A program made the translations under genes and the position numbers. From positions 41,744 to 105,743 of the forward strand of contig WTXI01000127.1 in NCBI GenBank assembly GCA_022376515.1: a stretch of 64,000 bases of DNA, in the 5' to 3' direction. This document shows positions 34,056 through 44,594 of this stretch, one piece after another; the stretch's first letter is position 1, and each line of letters starts with the position of its first letter. The notes under the pieces are model-generated. The model was not told the origin of the DNA and did no database searches. It saw only the letters and a program-made list of their open reading frames with translations. This stretch comes from Lactifluus volemus. Its lineage: Eukaryota > Basidiomycota > Agaricomycetes > Russulales > Russulaceae.

Positions 34056-35410
34056 CACCGACAACAGCAACTACGAGTGGACAACAAAAGTATGTCTCTG
34101 GTCACTTTTCGACAACTATTGGTACCGATTTCATCTCCAAAAACGCTACCTCATCACTCCAATCCAGACGGGGTCCGCGGTTCCCCCCCCTTTGTTTATT
34201 GTATCCTCCGAGTCGCGCCGCGGCGCTGGTTGCGCACCACCGTGACTCAGACTACTACTGCAGGATACCGCCGGCCAAGAACGCTTCTCCTTTTCCCCAC
34301 TCTCAACTACATTTTTTTCGTGGTGTGGTGCCGCCCTTCTCATGTTCGACGTCAATCAGCTTGCGACGCTGCATATCCTCACCTGATGATGGTCCGAATT
34401 TCGTGCCTGCTCACTGCTCTGCGCAGATGGAGACATGGAAAAATACTACCTCGTGATAGTCGGAAATAAGACGATTCGGATAAGGCTACTACGGCTATGG
34501 AAGAGGATGGCTTGGGCCTCATCGATGAGCTCGTTCCGCCCTCGGATACGTGATCCACTAGCCGCAGTCCAGCAACGCAAGTGGACGAGAGGGAGATTGG
34601 TTACCTGCCCACGTCATCGATGGAACCGATGACGACGACGAAATGTGAGTACATATGAACGAAATTTTGAATCTGGATACAACATCTCAGTCAGAGGGTA
34701 TCACTTCTCTTGGACCAGACCAGCTCCCGCAGCGACTGACACCCACATGCTACCCCAGACGCCGCCGACGATGATCCCGAAGCCAACGTGGATACCTCAG
34801 TTCCCACCCATCGTGATCCCACACGTTACATCCTCGATCGACCTCTTCGCATCACCACAAACGCACATCCAAATCCCACTCGCGCAACTCCCAACTTTTA
34901 GCTTCGCGGCGCACGGCCGCACGCTCGGCTCGAACCCACACACGGGTTTCACCTCCTTCTAACCCCCCGCATCCTCCTTTTCCGATGGCACCCACGCCGA
35001 GCCATTTGAATCTGCGCTCTCCTCCCCACTCTCGCGTTCTCGCTCCCCTTCGTCCTCCTCTCCGTTGTTACACGTTTATAAAAGACCCCGCACGACTCGG
35101 AGGCGTTCGGTCTCGTCATTGACGATATCGATATCGACCACACCCACGATCACGGCCTCGGCGATACGCCACGGTACAAGCCCTTGCACGAGCCATGCCA
35201 CCCTGTCCCCCGCGAGGACCCAAGTTATTCTTCACTTCGGCTAAGACAGGCGCGGGCGTCTCGGATGTGTGCCTACATCGCACAGCGTGTCCTCACGCGC
35301 TGGGAAAGGCGGGCAGAGCCGCCGAATGGGTTGAGGAAGGGAAGTACAGTCGGTCTTGATCAAGCTATGATCGGGCAAAAGAGGACATCTGGAAGTACTT
35401 GCTGTTTCTT
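34056..35410 (+). pseudogene. Rab7-like GTPase remnant 5
   Basis: It begins with QQKYVSGHFSTTIGTDFISK-like sequence near 34.08 kb (one base from remnant 3). Then come a G3 box (GATACCGCCGGCCAAGAACGC near 34.27 kb), WWSEFRA in a shifted frame, VIVGNKT near 34.45 kb, DELVPPSDT followed by TGA, the Ser/Pro-rich insert (34.68-35.15 kb), a G5 region (TTCTTCACTTCGGCTAAGACAGG near 35.24 kb) and a C-terminal GLDQAMIGQKRTSGSTCCF. No P-loop; multiple shifts. It is nearly identical to remnants 1 and 3. Confidence 0.72.
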
Positions 35411-35579
35411 CGTGAGAGAGCTGCGTGCAATCTTATCTATGTCGATCCTTTTTCCTAGGTTGGAACGTCGTTGCCGTGTATATGGATATTGTACGTGCAC
35501 TTCCTCACAGAAGAAGCTGTATAAGAAATGGAATGATTAGATTGATAGATTCCTACTTCAGTTACAGTACCATCTACCT

Positions 35580-35880
35580 TGTCCTTGACATGCAGACAGC
35601 CCGTGTCTCACTGCCTCTGCTTCACGTGCAAGGTATTGGCCAGCCGTTCCTAATCGATGAGTCCCAAGTTCGTGAGCTTTACCACAACGTCGCAGACAGT
35701 ACTTCTGCATTACATATCGGCAACATCATGACAGTGAAATAGGGGAAAACTGCGGTATCGGGTCGTCCAAACGGATACATTTTTGGTATTGGAAGTAACG
35801 ATACGATATGAGCGGCACAACTGATAGCATACAAGAGGAGAGACGGAACGGTCTGGACCACTACTTTGCGCGTGCAGCAT
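35580..35880 (-). pseudogene. BCKDH E2 N-terminal fragment
   Basis: The same fragment as at 11.2-11.5 kb (ATTTTTGGTATTGGAAGTAACG on plus; SNTKNVSVW on minus). It lies at the end of block B3. Paralogy-based call. Confidence 0.5.
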
Positions 35881-36413
35881 GGTAGCTACCCCTCTCCAGT
35901 CCTGTAAATACGAGGGCCGCGTTTTCTTTGTCATATGTGTTGCGGAATATAAGTGCAGACTTGAAAAACAACAACAACATACATTTGGAATGTATATACG
36001 AGGAACAGGCCAAGAAGGGGAGTACCATAGCACAAACGGGTAAGCTAGGACGAGGTGCAAGTCAGGAACGAAACTAATTCGGTGGGACAAGGAACGTCGA
36101 GCGGCAAGTAAAAGTAGTGGTAAGGAAACGAGAATGGGTAGCAACCTAACATAGAACGCGATTCGAGGCATGGTATGTAGTCTGAGACGGGAGATGACAA
36201 AGAGATAAACGACACACGATAGAGAGAAGGGGGAATAATCGCAACACAGGCCAGTGCAATATAGCACGGAGCCGAGGCATAAAGGGTGGTGTGACCGAGG
36301 TGGCATTGTGGAGTACGGGATGAGGACAGATGGTAGAAGGAGGAATGAGGAAAGGGAACGAAGGGGAAGAAGCTATGCGAAAGACTCCAAGGACAATTAC
36401 TGTGCTGGTGTCC
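35881..36413. repeat. Spacer between E2 N-terminus and F9
   Basis: A copy of the 3.88-4.42 kb module, almost the same as 11.5-11.95 kb. No gene is seen. Confidence 0.55.
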
Positions 36414-37994
36414 TTACTCGATGGGGCGAGAGAGGGCTACAGGACGACCGCTATGCTGGCGGGCTGCGACAAATGATTGTATGCCTTGTGGCACAGCTTC
36501 AGCGGGTTCTGGGTGACGACGTCCAACCACAATGGAAAGGCTGTGTAGCGAGGGGAATACTTCGGCGGCTGGTTCTCCTGTGAGCGCTTCTAACGCAGCT
36601 GCGATGGAAAGCTCTAACAAGGTGGATATTTGAAGACTCTGGACAGACGGAAATGAGTGAAAGAGTTGGAGCCATACCGTCGGATCTATCTCGGTTCCTA
36701 GTTCTTTGTCCCAATAGGGGCCCTCGATGATGAGCGATTCTACACTAGAGCGGAAGGACAGAATCTGGCTGCATATCTGTGCCATTGAAAACACTTGCCA
36801 ATTGAAAGTGTTGCATTTGATACGCCACGAGCAACTCTCATCCATCACCTCCGCCTCTTCATCGGGCGGCATATCGGATTGAAAGAAGACAGCACCAGAG
36901 GAGGACCCGAAAGAAAGCGTATTAAACGTCAAGGTTAGACTGGATGTCCTGAATGAGTCCGGGTGACCAAAGAACCGAATAGTTTGGGGAATATCAAACA
37001 CAAGTTGATTGAAGAAGACTATCTTGAGGCGATCGAACCGGAGTAGAGGTGCGTCGATTCGGGCCGCGAGAACTTCCAGATACTCGCTGATACCTCGAAA
37101 ATGCAACCCAGTGAGAGCGGGGAGAACGGACCGGGTCTGTGGAGGGACAGGTCGGTTTCTTCGTTTGGGGTCAGGGGTCGGAGATTCGAATTCGATTCTG
37201 AGGTATTCGAGCCTCGGCAACGCGGACAGGGACGTGGCCATTGTCTCGGGTGGGATGTACCCAGAATTAGGTATATTGCCAAGATAAAGAGTTGTGAGGT
37301 CTCTTGTAGACAAGAGGAGTCGTGGCAACGACGGAAATGAGATTCCCCAGAGAGAGAGATTTTGTAAACGCGACGCGGATCCATTCAAGAATGTGTTCGG
37401 AAGGGGTACCATACCTTCCCATGACTCAAGGGAAAGATGTGTCAATTCCGGAAATGGCTCCTGCATCACCGTCGCTATTTGTTTCCATGAATCATCCCGG
37501 ATTTTTCGACTTTGGATAAGAGTTACTATCTGTACGCGATCACGATGCTCCAATGCGTCAATGAGGTTCTCGAATTCGTTCTCGATCGACCGATCCCAGT
37601 TATTCTTAACTACGAGAGGAAATTTTGGCCATATATCGAGCAGTTTCCTCACTGGGGTATATTGTGTGCAAAAAAGTTGCAATTTGAGACCGAGTGGTGA
37701 TGCAAAAATGACGAATCGCCATCTTCGGTATACATGCACCAGCTTGAGCCACCAATCGTACTCCCATTGATTATTCGGGTTGGAGTATTGATAGAATATT
37801 TCTAGCAGGACGTCGTCTGGGATCGATCCGATGGACACTCGTTGGAGCACGTGATCTGCGCGATACAATTTCAGCAATCGTGGCAGTGGTCCTAGACGAG
37901 CCATACCTGGTCCTGAATCAATAAAAAATTCCTTGCGGTGACGTGCAACTCGCTTTACTCTATTCGAGCCTATGGAGCTGCCATCCGTCGGCAT
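36414..37994 (-). CDS. F-box protein F9, two exons
   Basis: Exon 1 is 37994-37907 (MPTDGSSIGSNRVKRVA..., 29 codons plus one base), the intron 37906-37856 (51 nt) and exon 2 37855-36414, giving about 509 aa. The intron is a multiple of three and has no stop, so the unspliced frame is also open and reaches an upstream ATG at 38063 (549 aa); the spliced form is preferred because the same junction is required in the paralogues. It has an F-box (VSIGSIPDDVLLEIF), VYRRWRFVIFASP, PVRKLLDIWPKFPL, SGYIPPETMATSLSALP, FDIPQTIRFFGHPDSF and the C-terminal SGRPVALSR. The C-terminal half follows F4/F7 and the N-terminal third (SNPNNQWEYDWWLKLVHV) follows F1, a hint of gene conversion. Confidence 0.86.
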   Translation of the reverse strand: MPTDGSSIGSNRVKRVARHRKEFFIDSGPGMARLGPLPRLLKLYRADHVLQRVSIGSIPDDVLLEIFYQYSNPNNQWEYDWWLKLVHVYRRWRFVIFASPLGLKLQLFCTQYTPVRKLLDIWPKFPLVVKNNWDRSIENEFENLIDALEHRDRVQIVTLIQSRKIRDDSWKQIATVMQEPFPELTHLSLESWEGMVPLPNTFLNGSASRLQNLSLWGISFPSLPRLLLSTRDLTTLYLGNIPNSGYIPPETMATSLSALPRLEYLRIEFESPTPDPKRRNRPVPPQTRSVLPALTGLHFRGISEYLEVLAARIDAPLLRFDRLKIVFFNQLVFDIPQTIRFFGHPDSFRTSSLTLTFNTLSFGSSSGAVFFQSDMPPDEEAEVMDESCSWRIKCNTFNWQVFSMAQICSQILSFRSSVESLIIEGPYWDKELGTEIDPTVWLQLFHSFPSVQSLQISTLLELSIAAALEALTGEPAAEVFPSLHSLSIVVGRRHPEPAEAVPQGIQSFVAARQHSGRPVALSRPIE

Positions 37995-38161
37995 AAAGTA
38001 GGTCTCAGGGAATGACCAGTCGGCGATACTATTGCCTAGTCGGGAAAATGGTGTCAGAAGCACGTATTCGAGCTTGACTCGGAGGCCGGAGCGCAGATCT
38101 ATAAGTACGTACTACGTACCGCTTTTGTAATAGTGACTCGGAGGGATATAGGCGTGCTCGG

Positions 38162-39040
38162 TGTACGAGCTCTTGGGAGCCCGGGCGAGTTCGAAAGACA
38201 GAGGGGCCGGTTAAGGCAGGAGAGAGAGGGTACGACGAGGGCGCTTGCGGGACGATTCGGAACAGAGGGCACGAGGCGCTCGGAATGAGAACGCTACGCG
38301 GAGACGAAACGAGACGAAAAGTAGACCGATAGAGACGAGAAGAGGGAAAATGAGACTGATTTCTTTTAGCAGACGAAGTGATCCGAATCGACGAATGATT
38401 TATTGGATGCTCTTCCAGGCCAATGAGCAAGGCCTTATAACTACTTTTCTGCAGATCTGAGATAGATAACTAGAGTCCACGAAAATAGCAAGTTTCAATA
38501 GTTAGCTCAAGACTGTAATTCAGGAGGCAAGGGTGAAACACGAGAGTATAAAGAAGAGGAAGAAAAAGGAATAGTAGATGTAGGTCTGTAAGGCGTCGGC
38601 CGTCGGGTTGCTGTATCGGACAACGCCCCGATGGGCTAAGGCCTCGCGCGAGGGCGCTTGATGATCCAAAACGGGGAAAGTGAGGGCGGTAGTAGAGTAG
38701 TAAACGCGATCATGAGCGTCGTCTCGTAGTACCAGCCATAGGAAAGGTCTGAAAGGAGTTAAGGTAACAGGTCCAGCAAAAATGAGTAGTCCAAAGAGAG
38801 TATGGTAAAGGTCCCAATAGCGGGCAATACCTGGTATGTACAAATGAAGGGGGTTGAGGTTATTCTTGGCGAGTCTCCGCATCGGCCGAAAGTGCGTCGG
38901 TGTCGGTCGATGTCGAGGCGAACGAAGGTGAGGAGCGCGGGGTCGAGATAAGGTGTGACGTCCAAATCGGGTCGTGGTTGAGGGCCGGCGCGAGGTCGAA
39001 GATGTCGGATTTCAGGCCCAGCCGCTGAGCCTACCTTACA
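38162..39040. mobile_element. Solo-LTR-like insertion, 879 bp
   Basis: The sequence begins TGTACGAGCTC and ends CCTACCTTACA, so it has TG...CA ends with TGTA/TACA inverted termini. TCGG occurs immediately before (38158-38161) and after (39041-39044), a 4-bp target duplication. Removing it restores the spacer string GTGCTCGGTA...TTGACA seen uninterrupted at about 27.0 kb. No internal region or second LTR is present. A TATAAAG at about 38548 suggests the plus orientation. A minus-strand ORF with hydrophobic stretches (38520-38882) is probably fortuitous. Confidence 0.72.
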
Positions 39041-39044
39041 TCGG

Positions 39045-39720
39045 TATGATCTATTGACACAGACGACAGCATCTTAGCAGAGGGGGGGTCCAGGGAGAGT
39101 TATACTGCGAGAGCCGTTGACCTACTGGTGACTTTTAAGTTCAATTACACTGTCCACACGTTGTCCACACGCACACATATATGGTCCATAGAGAATTCCT
39201 GCATAATGAACCGATCCTGTGAACAATGGGATGAAGACGGCAGTGTGATCAGGCGGTGCTTACGGCACCAATTCGATGAAATATGATAAGTGATCGAGTG
39301 TTTCGTAGGACTAGGGCTGATAGGAAGAACAGTGAACCGAGTACTATAAGATAGGATGCCGACTCAGGCTCGACGTCGACGTTCATCGTTCATCTTGAAG
39401 TTTCAGCAACGGCCCGGGAAAATCATAGTGTAGGCCCCTTTGAAAGGGGCATTGCTAGGGGCGTGCCGGGGGTGGTGTCCGCGTGGCTTTCATTACTGAC
39501 GTTAGTCACAACATGCAGTCACTGGACCCCTCTGACACGCGGGACTCATCATCAAAGAACGGAGCGTATGCAGTACTTCAGTCGGCCCGGGAAGTAAGAC
39601 AAGTCTAGCCAGTTTGAAAGAAAAAGGGAAGGATAATGCGTGTTTGAAGGGTAAAATATCTGTGAAGAGACTCAGAGCCAGATGTCCGACTCGAGTTCCC
39701 TGCGGACTCTGGTCACGCCA
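39045..39720. repeat. Diverged array spacer
   Basis: Diverged spacer sequence of block A type: the GTGTCCGCGTGGCTTTC...TTAGTCACA string at about 39.48 kb resembles 1.93-1.97 kb. No gene is supported. A 78-aa minus-strand ORF at 39502-39738 has no paralogue. Confidence 0.35.
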
Positions 39721-40330
39721 GTGAACGAGAGAGACCATTTACCTGTCTGCGTTCAAAGTTGTCAATGGATTCGACGACGAAATGTGTACACATAGGAACA
39801 GAAATTTGAATCATGCAACGGGCCCCCGCGCTACTGTACCCCGCACGCAGACGGTGATCCCGAGGATACATCAGTGCTATCTTCAGTTCCCACGCACCAT
39901 CCCAACTTCAGCTTCACAGCGCACAACGGCACGCTCGGCTCGAAACCACACGGGCTTCACCTCCTTCTCGCGTTCTCGCTCCCCTTCTTCCTCTCCGTTA
40001 TTATACGCTCATAATAATAGATCCCGCACGACTCGGCAACACCCCCTATCGATATCCACCACACCCACGATCACGCCTGTGCGACACACCTCGGCGCAAG
40101 CCCTAGCACGAGCCATGCCACCTTGTCCCCCGCGAGGACCCAAGTTATTCTTCACTTCAGCTAAGATGGGGGTGGGCGTCTCGGACGTGTTTGCCTACAT
40201 CGCGCTGTTGTCACGCGCAGGGAATGGGTGAGGAAGGGCAGTACAGTCGGTCTTGATCTGACTATGATTACGCAAAAGAAGACATTTGGAAGTTCTTTCT
40301 GTTCTTCGTGAGTGCTGGAATCTTATCTAG
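39721..40330 (+). pseudogene. Rab7-like GTPase remnant 6, 3-prime part only
   Basis: Contains the end of the linker (TTCGACGACGAAATGTG), the shortened Ser/Pro-rich insert and the frame QALARAMPPCPPRGPKLFF followed by TSAKMGVGVSDVFAYIA (the G5 SAK motif near 40.15 kb), then degraded tail sequence. G1-G4 are missing. It is the smallest Rab copy and lies in a partial block A between F9 and F10. Confidence 0.65.
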
Positions 40331-40489
40331 GTTATCTATGTCGATCCTTTTTCCTAGGTTGGAACGTTATTACCGTGTATATGGATATTAACAGAAGAAC
40401 TTGTATAAGAGAAAAAACGGAATGACTAGACTGATAGCTTTCCACTTACGGTACTACCCACTCGTCCTTGTTTGATAAGGCCGTGGCCT

Positions 40490-40800
40490 TGATCCTGCTT
40501 CAAGCGCAAAGTATTGGCCGGCCGTTCCTGATCCATAAAGTCCCAAATTCGTGAGCTTTACGAGACTGAACTTCTGCCTTGACTTCTGCGTTACATATCG
40601 ACAACGCCAAGGACAACGCCACGACGGTGAAATAGAGGGAAAACCAGGCGTTCCGAAACTGTGGTATCAGGATTGGACGAGAAAAACGTGTGAGTGTCCA
40701 AACGAACGCGTTTTTGGTATTGGAAGCAGCGATACGATAGGCGGCACGGATGGTAGCATACAAGAGGACCCGACTCGAGGCCACAACTTCACGCGAGCTT
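40490..40800 (-). pseudogene. BCKDH E2 N-terminal fragment
   Basis: The minus strand reads ATIRAAYRIAASNTKNAFVW near 40.70-40.76 kb, matching the N-terminal pieces elsewhere. No lipoyl domain follows. Paralogy-based call. Confidence 0.45.
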
Positions 40801-41372
40801 CACGTGCCGCGCTTTCATCATACGTATTGCGGAATATAAGGGCTTTCTAGAAAAAATACAACATACATTTTGACTGCATATCTGGGAACAGGCCGAGGAG
40901 GGATACCATAACACAAACGGGACTAACCGACGAGGTGCAAGTCAGGAACGAAACTAAAATACACTAAGTTGGTGGGACAAGGACGCTGAATCGGAAGGAA
41001 AGAGACGGTAAGGAAACGAGAATGGGTCACAAACTAATATAGAGCGCGATGCGAGGCGTGGTAAGTAGTCTGAGATAAGAGGAGACAAAGATAAAGGATG
41101 CAGAGGGGTCAGCGATAGAGAGGAGGGAAAAGTAATCGTAACGCAGGCCAGTGCAACATAGCACTGAGCCGAGGCATAAAGCATAAATGCGGTTGTGGCT
41201 GAGGTCGCATTGCGGAGGGCGTAGGGCGCGCCGGGTTGATGACACATGGGCAGTCCAGAACCGTAGTCAGAAACGAAAGATATCGGGACGAGGACAGATG
41301 GTGGAAGGAGGAAAGGGAGCGAGTGGGAAGAAGCAAACGCGAAAGACTCCAAGGACAGTGGCTGCGCTGACC
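40801..41372. repeat. Spacer between E2 N-terminus and F10
   Basis: A copy of the 3.88-4.42 kb module, closest to 29.8-30.4 kb. No gene is seen. Confidence 0.55.
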
Positions 41373-42963
41373 TTACGGTGTCCTCACTTGCGGCAGGAGG
41401 CGAGAGACAGCTACGGGATGACCACTATGCTGGCGGGCTGCGACGAATGATTGTATGCCTTCAAGTTGTTGTGCAGTGTCAATGTGATGAAACATAGAAT
41501 CTGTCACAATGTCAAGGCTATGTAGCGAGGGGAATACATCGGCGGCCGATTCTCCCGTGAGCCCTCCTAACGCAGCTGCGATGAACCGCTCAAGGTAGGA
41601 AGTTATTTGAAGACGCTGGACAGAGGGAAATGAGTGAAAGAGTTGGAGCCATACCGTCGGATCTATCTCGGTTTCTTTAAGTTCCCGGGAGCTCCAAATG
41701 TTCCACTCAATGACGAGCGAGTTCACGCTAGATCGGAAGGACAGAATCTGGCTGCATATCTGTGCCATTGAATACACTTGCCAATCTAAAGTGTTGCATA
41801 TGACATGCCACGAGCAACTCTGACCCATCCATGCCAATTGACGGGGCACCATATCAGATGGAAAGAAGAAGGCCTCGGGGTGGAAGTGGGAAGATTTTTG
41901 CGTATTAAACGTCAAGGATAGACTGGATGTCCTGAATGAGTCTAGGTGACCAAAGAACCGAATAGTTTGGGGGATATCAAAAACAAGCTGATTGAAGAAG
42001 GTTATCTTGACGTGATCGAACTTGAGTAGAGGCGCATCAATTCGGGCCACAAGAACTTCCAGATACTCGCTGATACCTCGAAACTCCAAATCAGTAAGAG
42101 ACGGGAGAACATACCGGGTCTGTGGGGGTAGAGGTCGGTTTCTTCGTTTGGGTTGAGGCGTCGGAAATTTGAATTTGATGATGAGGGATTCGAGACTCGG
42201 CAACAAGGACAGGCATGTAGCCATTCTCTCTGGTGGGATGTACCCAGAATTAGGTATATCGAAAAGACGAAGAGATGTGAGGTCACTTGTAGACAAGAGG
42301 AGTCGTGGAAGCGACGGAAATGAGATTGCCCAGAGCAAGAGATGTCGTAAACGTGAGGCGGATCCATTCAAGAATGTGTTGGGAAGGGGTACCACACCTT
42401 CCCATGACTCAAGGGAAAGATATGTCAATTCTGGAAATGGCGCCTGCATCACCGTCACTATTCGTTCCCATAAAGAATCCCGGGCTGGTGGATCATTCTC
42501 TGTACGCGATCATGATGCTCCAATGCGGCAATGAGGTTGTCGAATTTGTCCTCGCTCGACCATAACGTGTCATTCTTGCCAGTGACTACAAGAGGAAATG
42601 TTGGCCAAATATCGAGCAGTTTCCTCACTGGCACTTTTGGTGTGCAAAAAAGTTGCAATTCGAGACGGAGTGGTGATGCAAAAATGAGAAGTCGCCATCT
42701 TTGGCATACGTGCACCAGATTAGGCCAAATTAAATGCCATTCATAATGATTGGAAACTTGATAGAATATTTCTAGCAGGACATCGTCTGGGAGTGATCCG
42801 ATGGACACTCGTTGGAGCACGAGGCCTGCGCGATACAACTCAGCAATCGTCGCAGTGGTCCTAGATGAGCCATACCTGGTCCTGATCGAATAAACAATTC
42901 CTGGCGGCGACATGCAACTCGCTTTACCCTATTCGAGCCTATGGAGCTGTCATCCATCGGCAT
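41373..42963 (-). pseudogene. F-box pseudogene F10
   Basis: Exon 1 (42963-42876, MPMDDSSIGSNRVKRVA), the intron (42875-42826, GTATGG...GCGCAG) and the F-box (VSIGSLPDDVLLEIF) are intact. The frame is lost at about 42,490: a small deletion between RVQ(R) and the RDSLWERIVTVMQ motif moves translation into a stop at 42,458. The rest (MTVMQAPFPELTYL... SGHPVAVSRLLPQVRTP) stays open for 361 codons to 41,373. The two halves together cover the whole family length, so a single event broke it. The tail shared with F5 places it in the F1/F2/F5 group. A truncated F-box-only product of about 150 aa is still possible. Confidence 0.85.
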
Positions 42964-43989
42964 CAAATAGGTCCCAGGGAATGACCAGTCGGCGATACTA
43001 TCGTCTGGTTGGGAGAATGGAGTCAGTGGCATGTATTCGAGCCTGAGGCCTGAGTGCAGATCTATGAGTACGCACTACTTCATCAGCAATTGTCCATGTT
43101 GCTTAATGTGTGCTTAATGTGCTTATTAAGCACGTTAAGCACAAATTAAGCACAAAACGATTAAGCAGGTTAACGCCACCCCGGTGCTTAATTAAGCACC
43201 ATTCTGCTTAATTAAGCACCATTACTGCTTAATTGTGCTTGATTAAGCACAATCTGCTTGGTCAAAGACTCATCTAAGTGACTTTAAGCACATCTTAATC
43301 ACAATTCAAACAGTGCTAAATGGCTTTCAAACCATTTTCAGTCACACCAAACTTTTAGGCACCACATTAGTATATTTAAAGAGAAACAACTATACTACAA
43401 CAATAACACTATCTATACAATATGATACTAAATGACACCATTGAGCACCCAGCACTAAGGTTCTGCAAAGCCTCACATGGAGGCATGGTAACCTGAGCTC
43501 AAGACAGCAAGTCCTCCCCACTTACCTACTTCCTGTCTCCCCCTACACACCCAGACACACCCAGCACAGGAGTGCAAACTGCTTGAGACTGTTGGAAGTG
43601 GTCCAAGAGGAAGCAGGGACGAGCAAGCGAAAGCGGGGAGGAGGAGCAGGCGCAGGTGGCGCAGGAAGAGGCAGAGGTGTCGGGACGCATCAGGGCAGGC
43701 AGGCAGCATGACACCGTAGACAGGAATATAAGGAATTGAAAAAAGTTAGTTTGAGAAGTCAAAAGAAAAAAGAAAGAAAGAAAACAACACACCCAGGACC
43801 GTGTTACAAAGGCGGCGGCGGCGGCAAAGTCAGCCGATCGCTCGCCCTCAGCATCGCTGGGCACCTCAATCTCCTCGAAATGGCCACCGGGACCAACATT
43901 CGAGCTGCTCCCAACACGCTCACTGAGACTGGTGAAAGACCCCGAGGAGGAGGTGCGGTGGGGACGGGCTCGGGACCATCACCGAGATC

Positions 43990-44440
43990 GTAGCCTCACG
44001 GGGTGTCTGCTGCGGGGGCAGTGTTGGGGGCGACACCTTGGCGCTGGAGAATGGCGATACCGCCGGCGACGATGGCGGGTCCATATGTGTGCCAGAGTGT
44101 GCCGATGAATTGTGTCGGACCGGAGACGGAATCGAAGAGCGCGGCGGTCTGGGCCACGACGACAACTCGACTGCGGGGGCAGGTTGTATGCATGCCGTAT
44201 GTGAACACAGTGAAGGTAAAGTAGGCCACAAAACGTACGACATAGTTAACGGGAAAGATCCCAGCATGACCCTTCAAGCTGCCCTCGCCACCAATCCGGA
44301 GGGGATTCAGGGGACGACTCCGCAGTCGTGCGGAACGACTCATGGAGGGGGTGAAAGGAGAGACGTACTTCCAAGAGAGCGCGAGGAATTGGACGTTGCC
44401 GAGCACCATGGGGCGGTCAGGGCCAAAAACCAAAACGTGA
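43990..44440 (-). pseudogene. Captured gene fragment, membrane-like protein
   Basis: A minus-strand frame of 145 codons with FPVNYVVRFVAYFTFTVFTYG (hydrophobic) and ALFDSVSGPTQFIGTLWHTYG, then GPAIVAGGIAILQRQ. It looks like genuine coding sequence (amphipathic, biased composition) that starts and stops without gene context inside element 1. It is vaguely like small ER-shaping or mitochondrial membrane proteins, but I cannot name the family. Confidence 0.45.
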
Positions 44441-44594
44441 GGCCGTTGAAAAGGGCGTGTCCCGGCTGGGTATGCGAAGAGGTAGAAGTAACGAGCTGCT
44501 TCCAGTGAACTTTGTGGTCAGCGTAGGGGTGCTCTCAGCGGACATGGGCACAGAATTGAGGACGCCTGGGGGAAGGCCAGCCTAGTATTGCCAA

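Noticed and set aside
35425..35742. Plus-strand ORF with LPLLHVQGIGQPFLIDESQVR, also at 24,449-24,682
   Set aside because: It is open in two copies only, and the equivalents at 11.2, 29.6 and 40.5 kb are closed. It overlaps the E2 N-terminal piece on the other strand. I could not match it to a family.
38520..38882. Minus-strand ORF with hydrophobic stretches (LLIFAGPVTLTPFRPFLWL)
   Set aside because: It lies wholly inside the LTR-like insertion, has no recognisable domain and no clear start context; probably fortuitous.
43996..44433. Assigning the membrane-like captured fragment to the Yop1/REEP or mitochondrial carrier families
   Set aside because: Only general hydrophobicity and a few residues suggest this; no diagnostic motif is visible.
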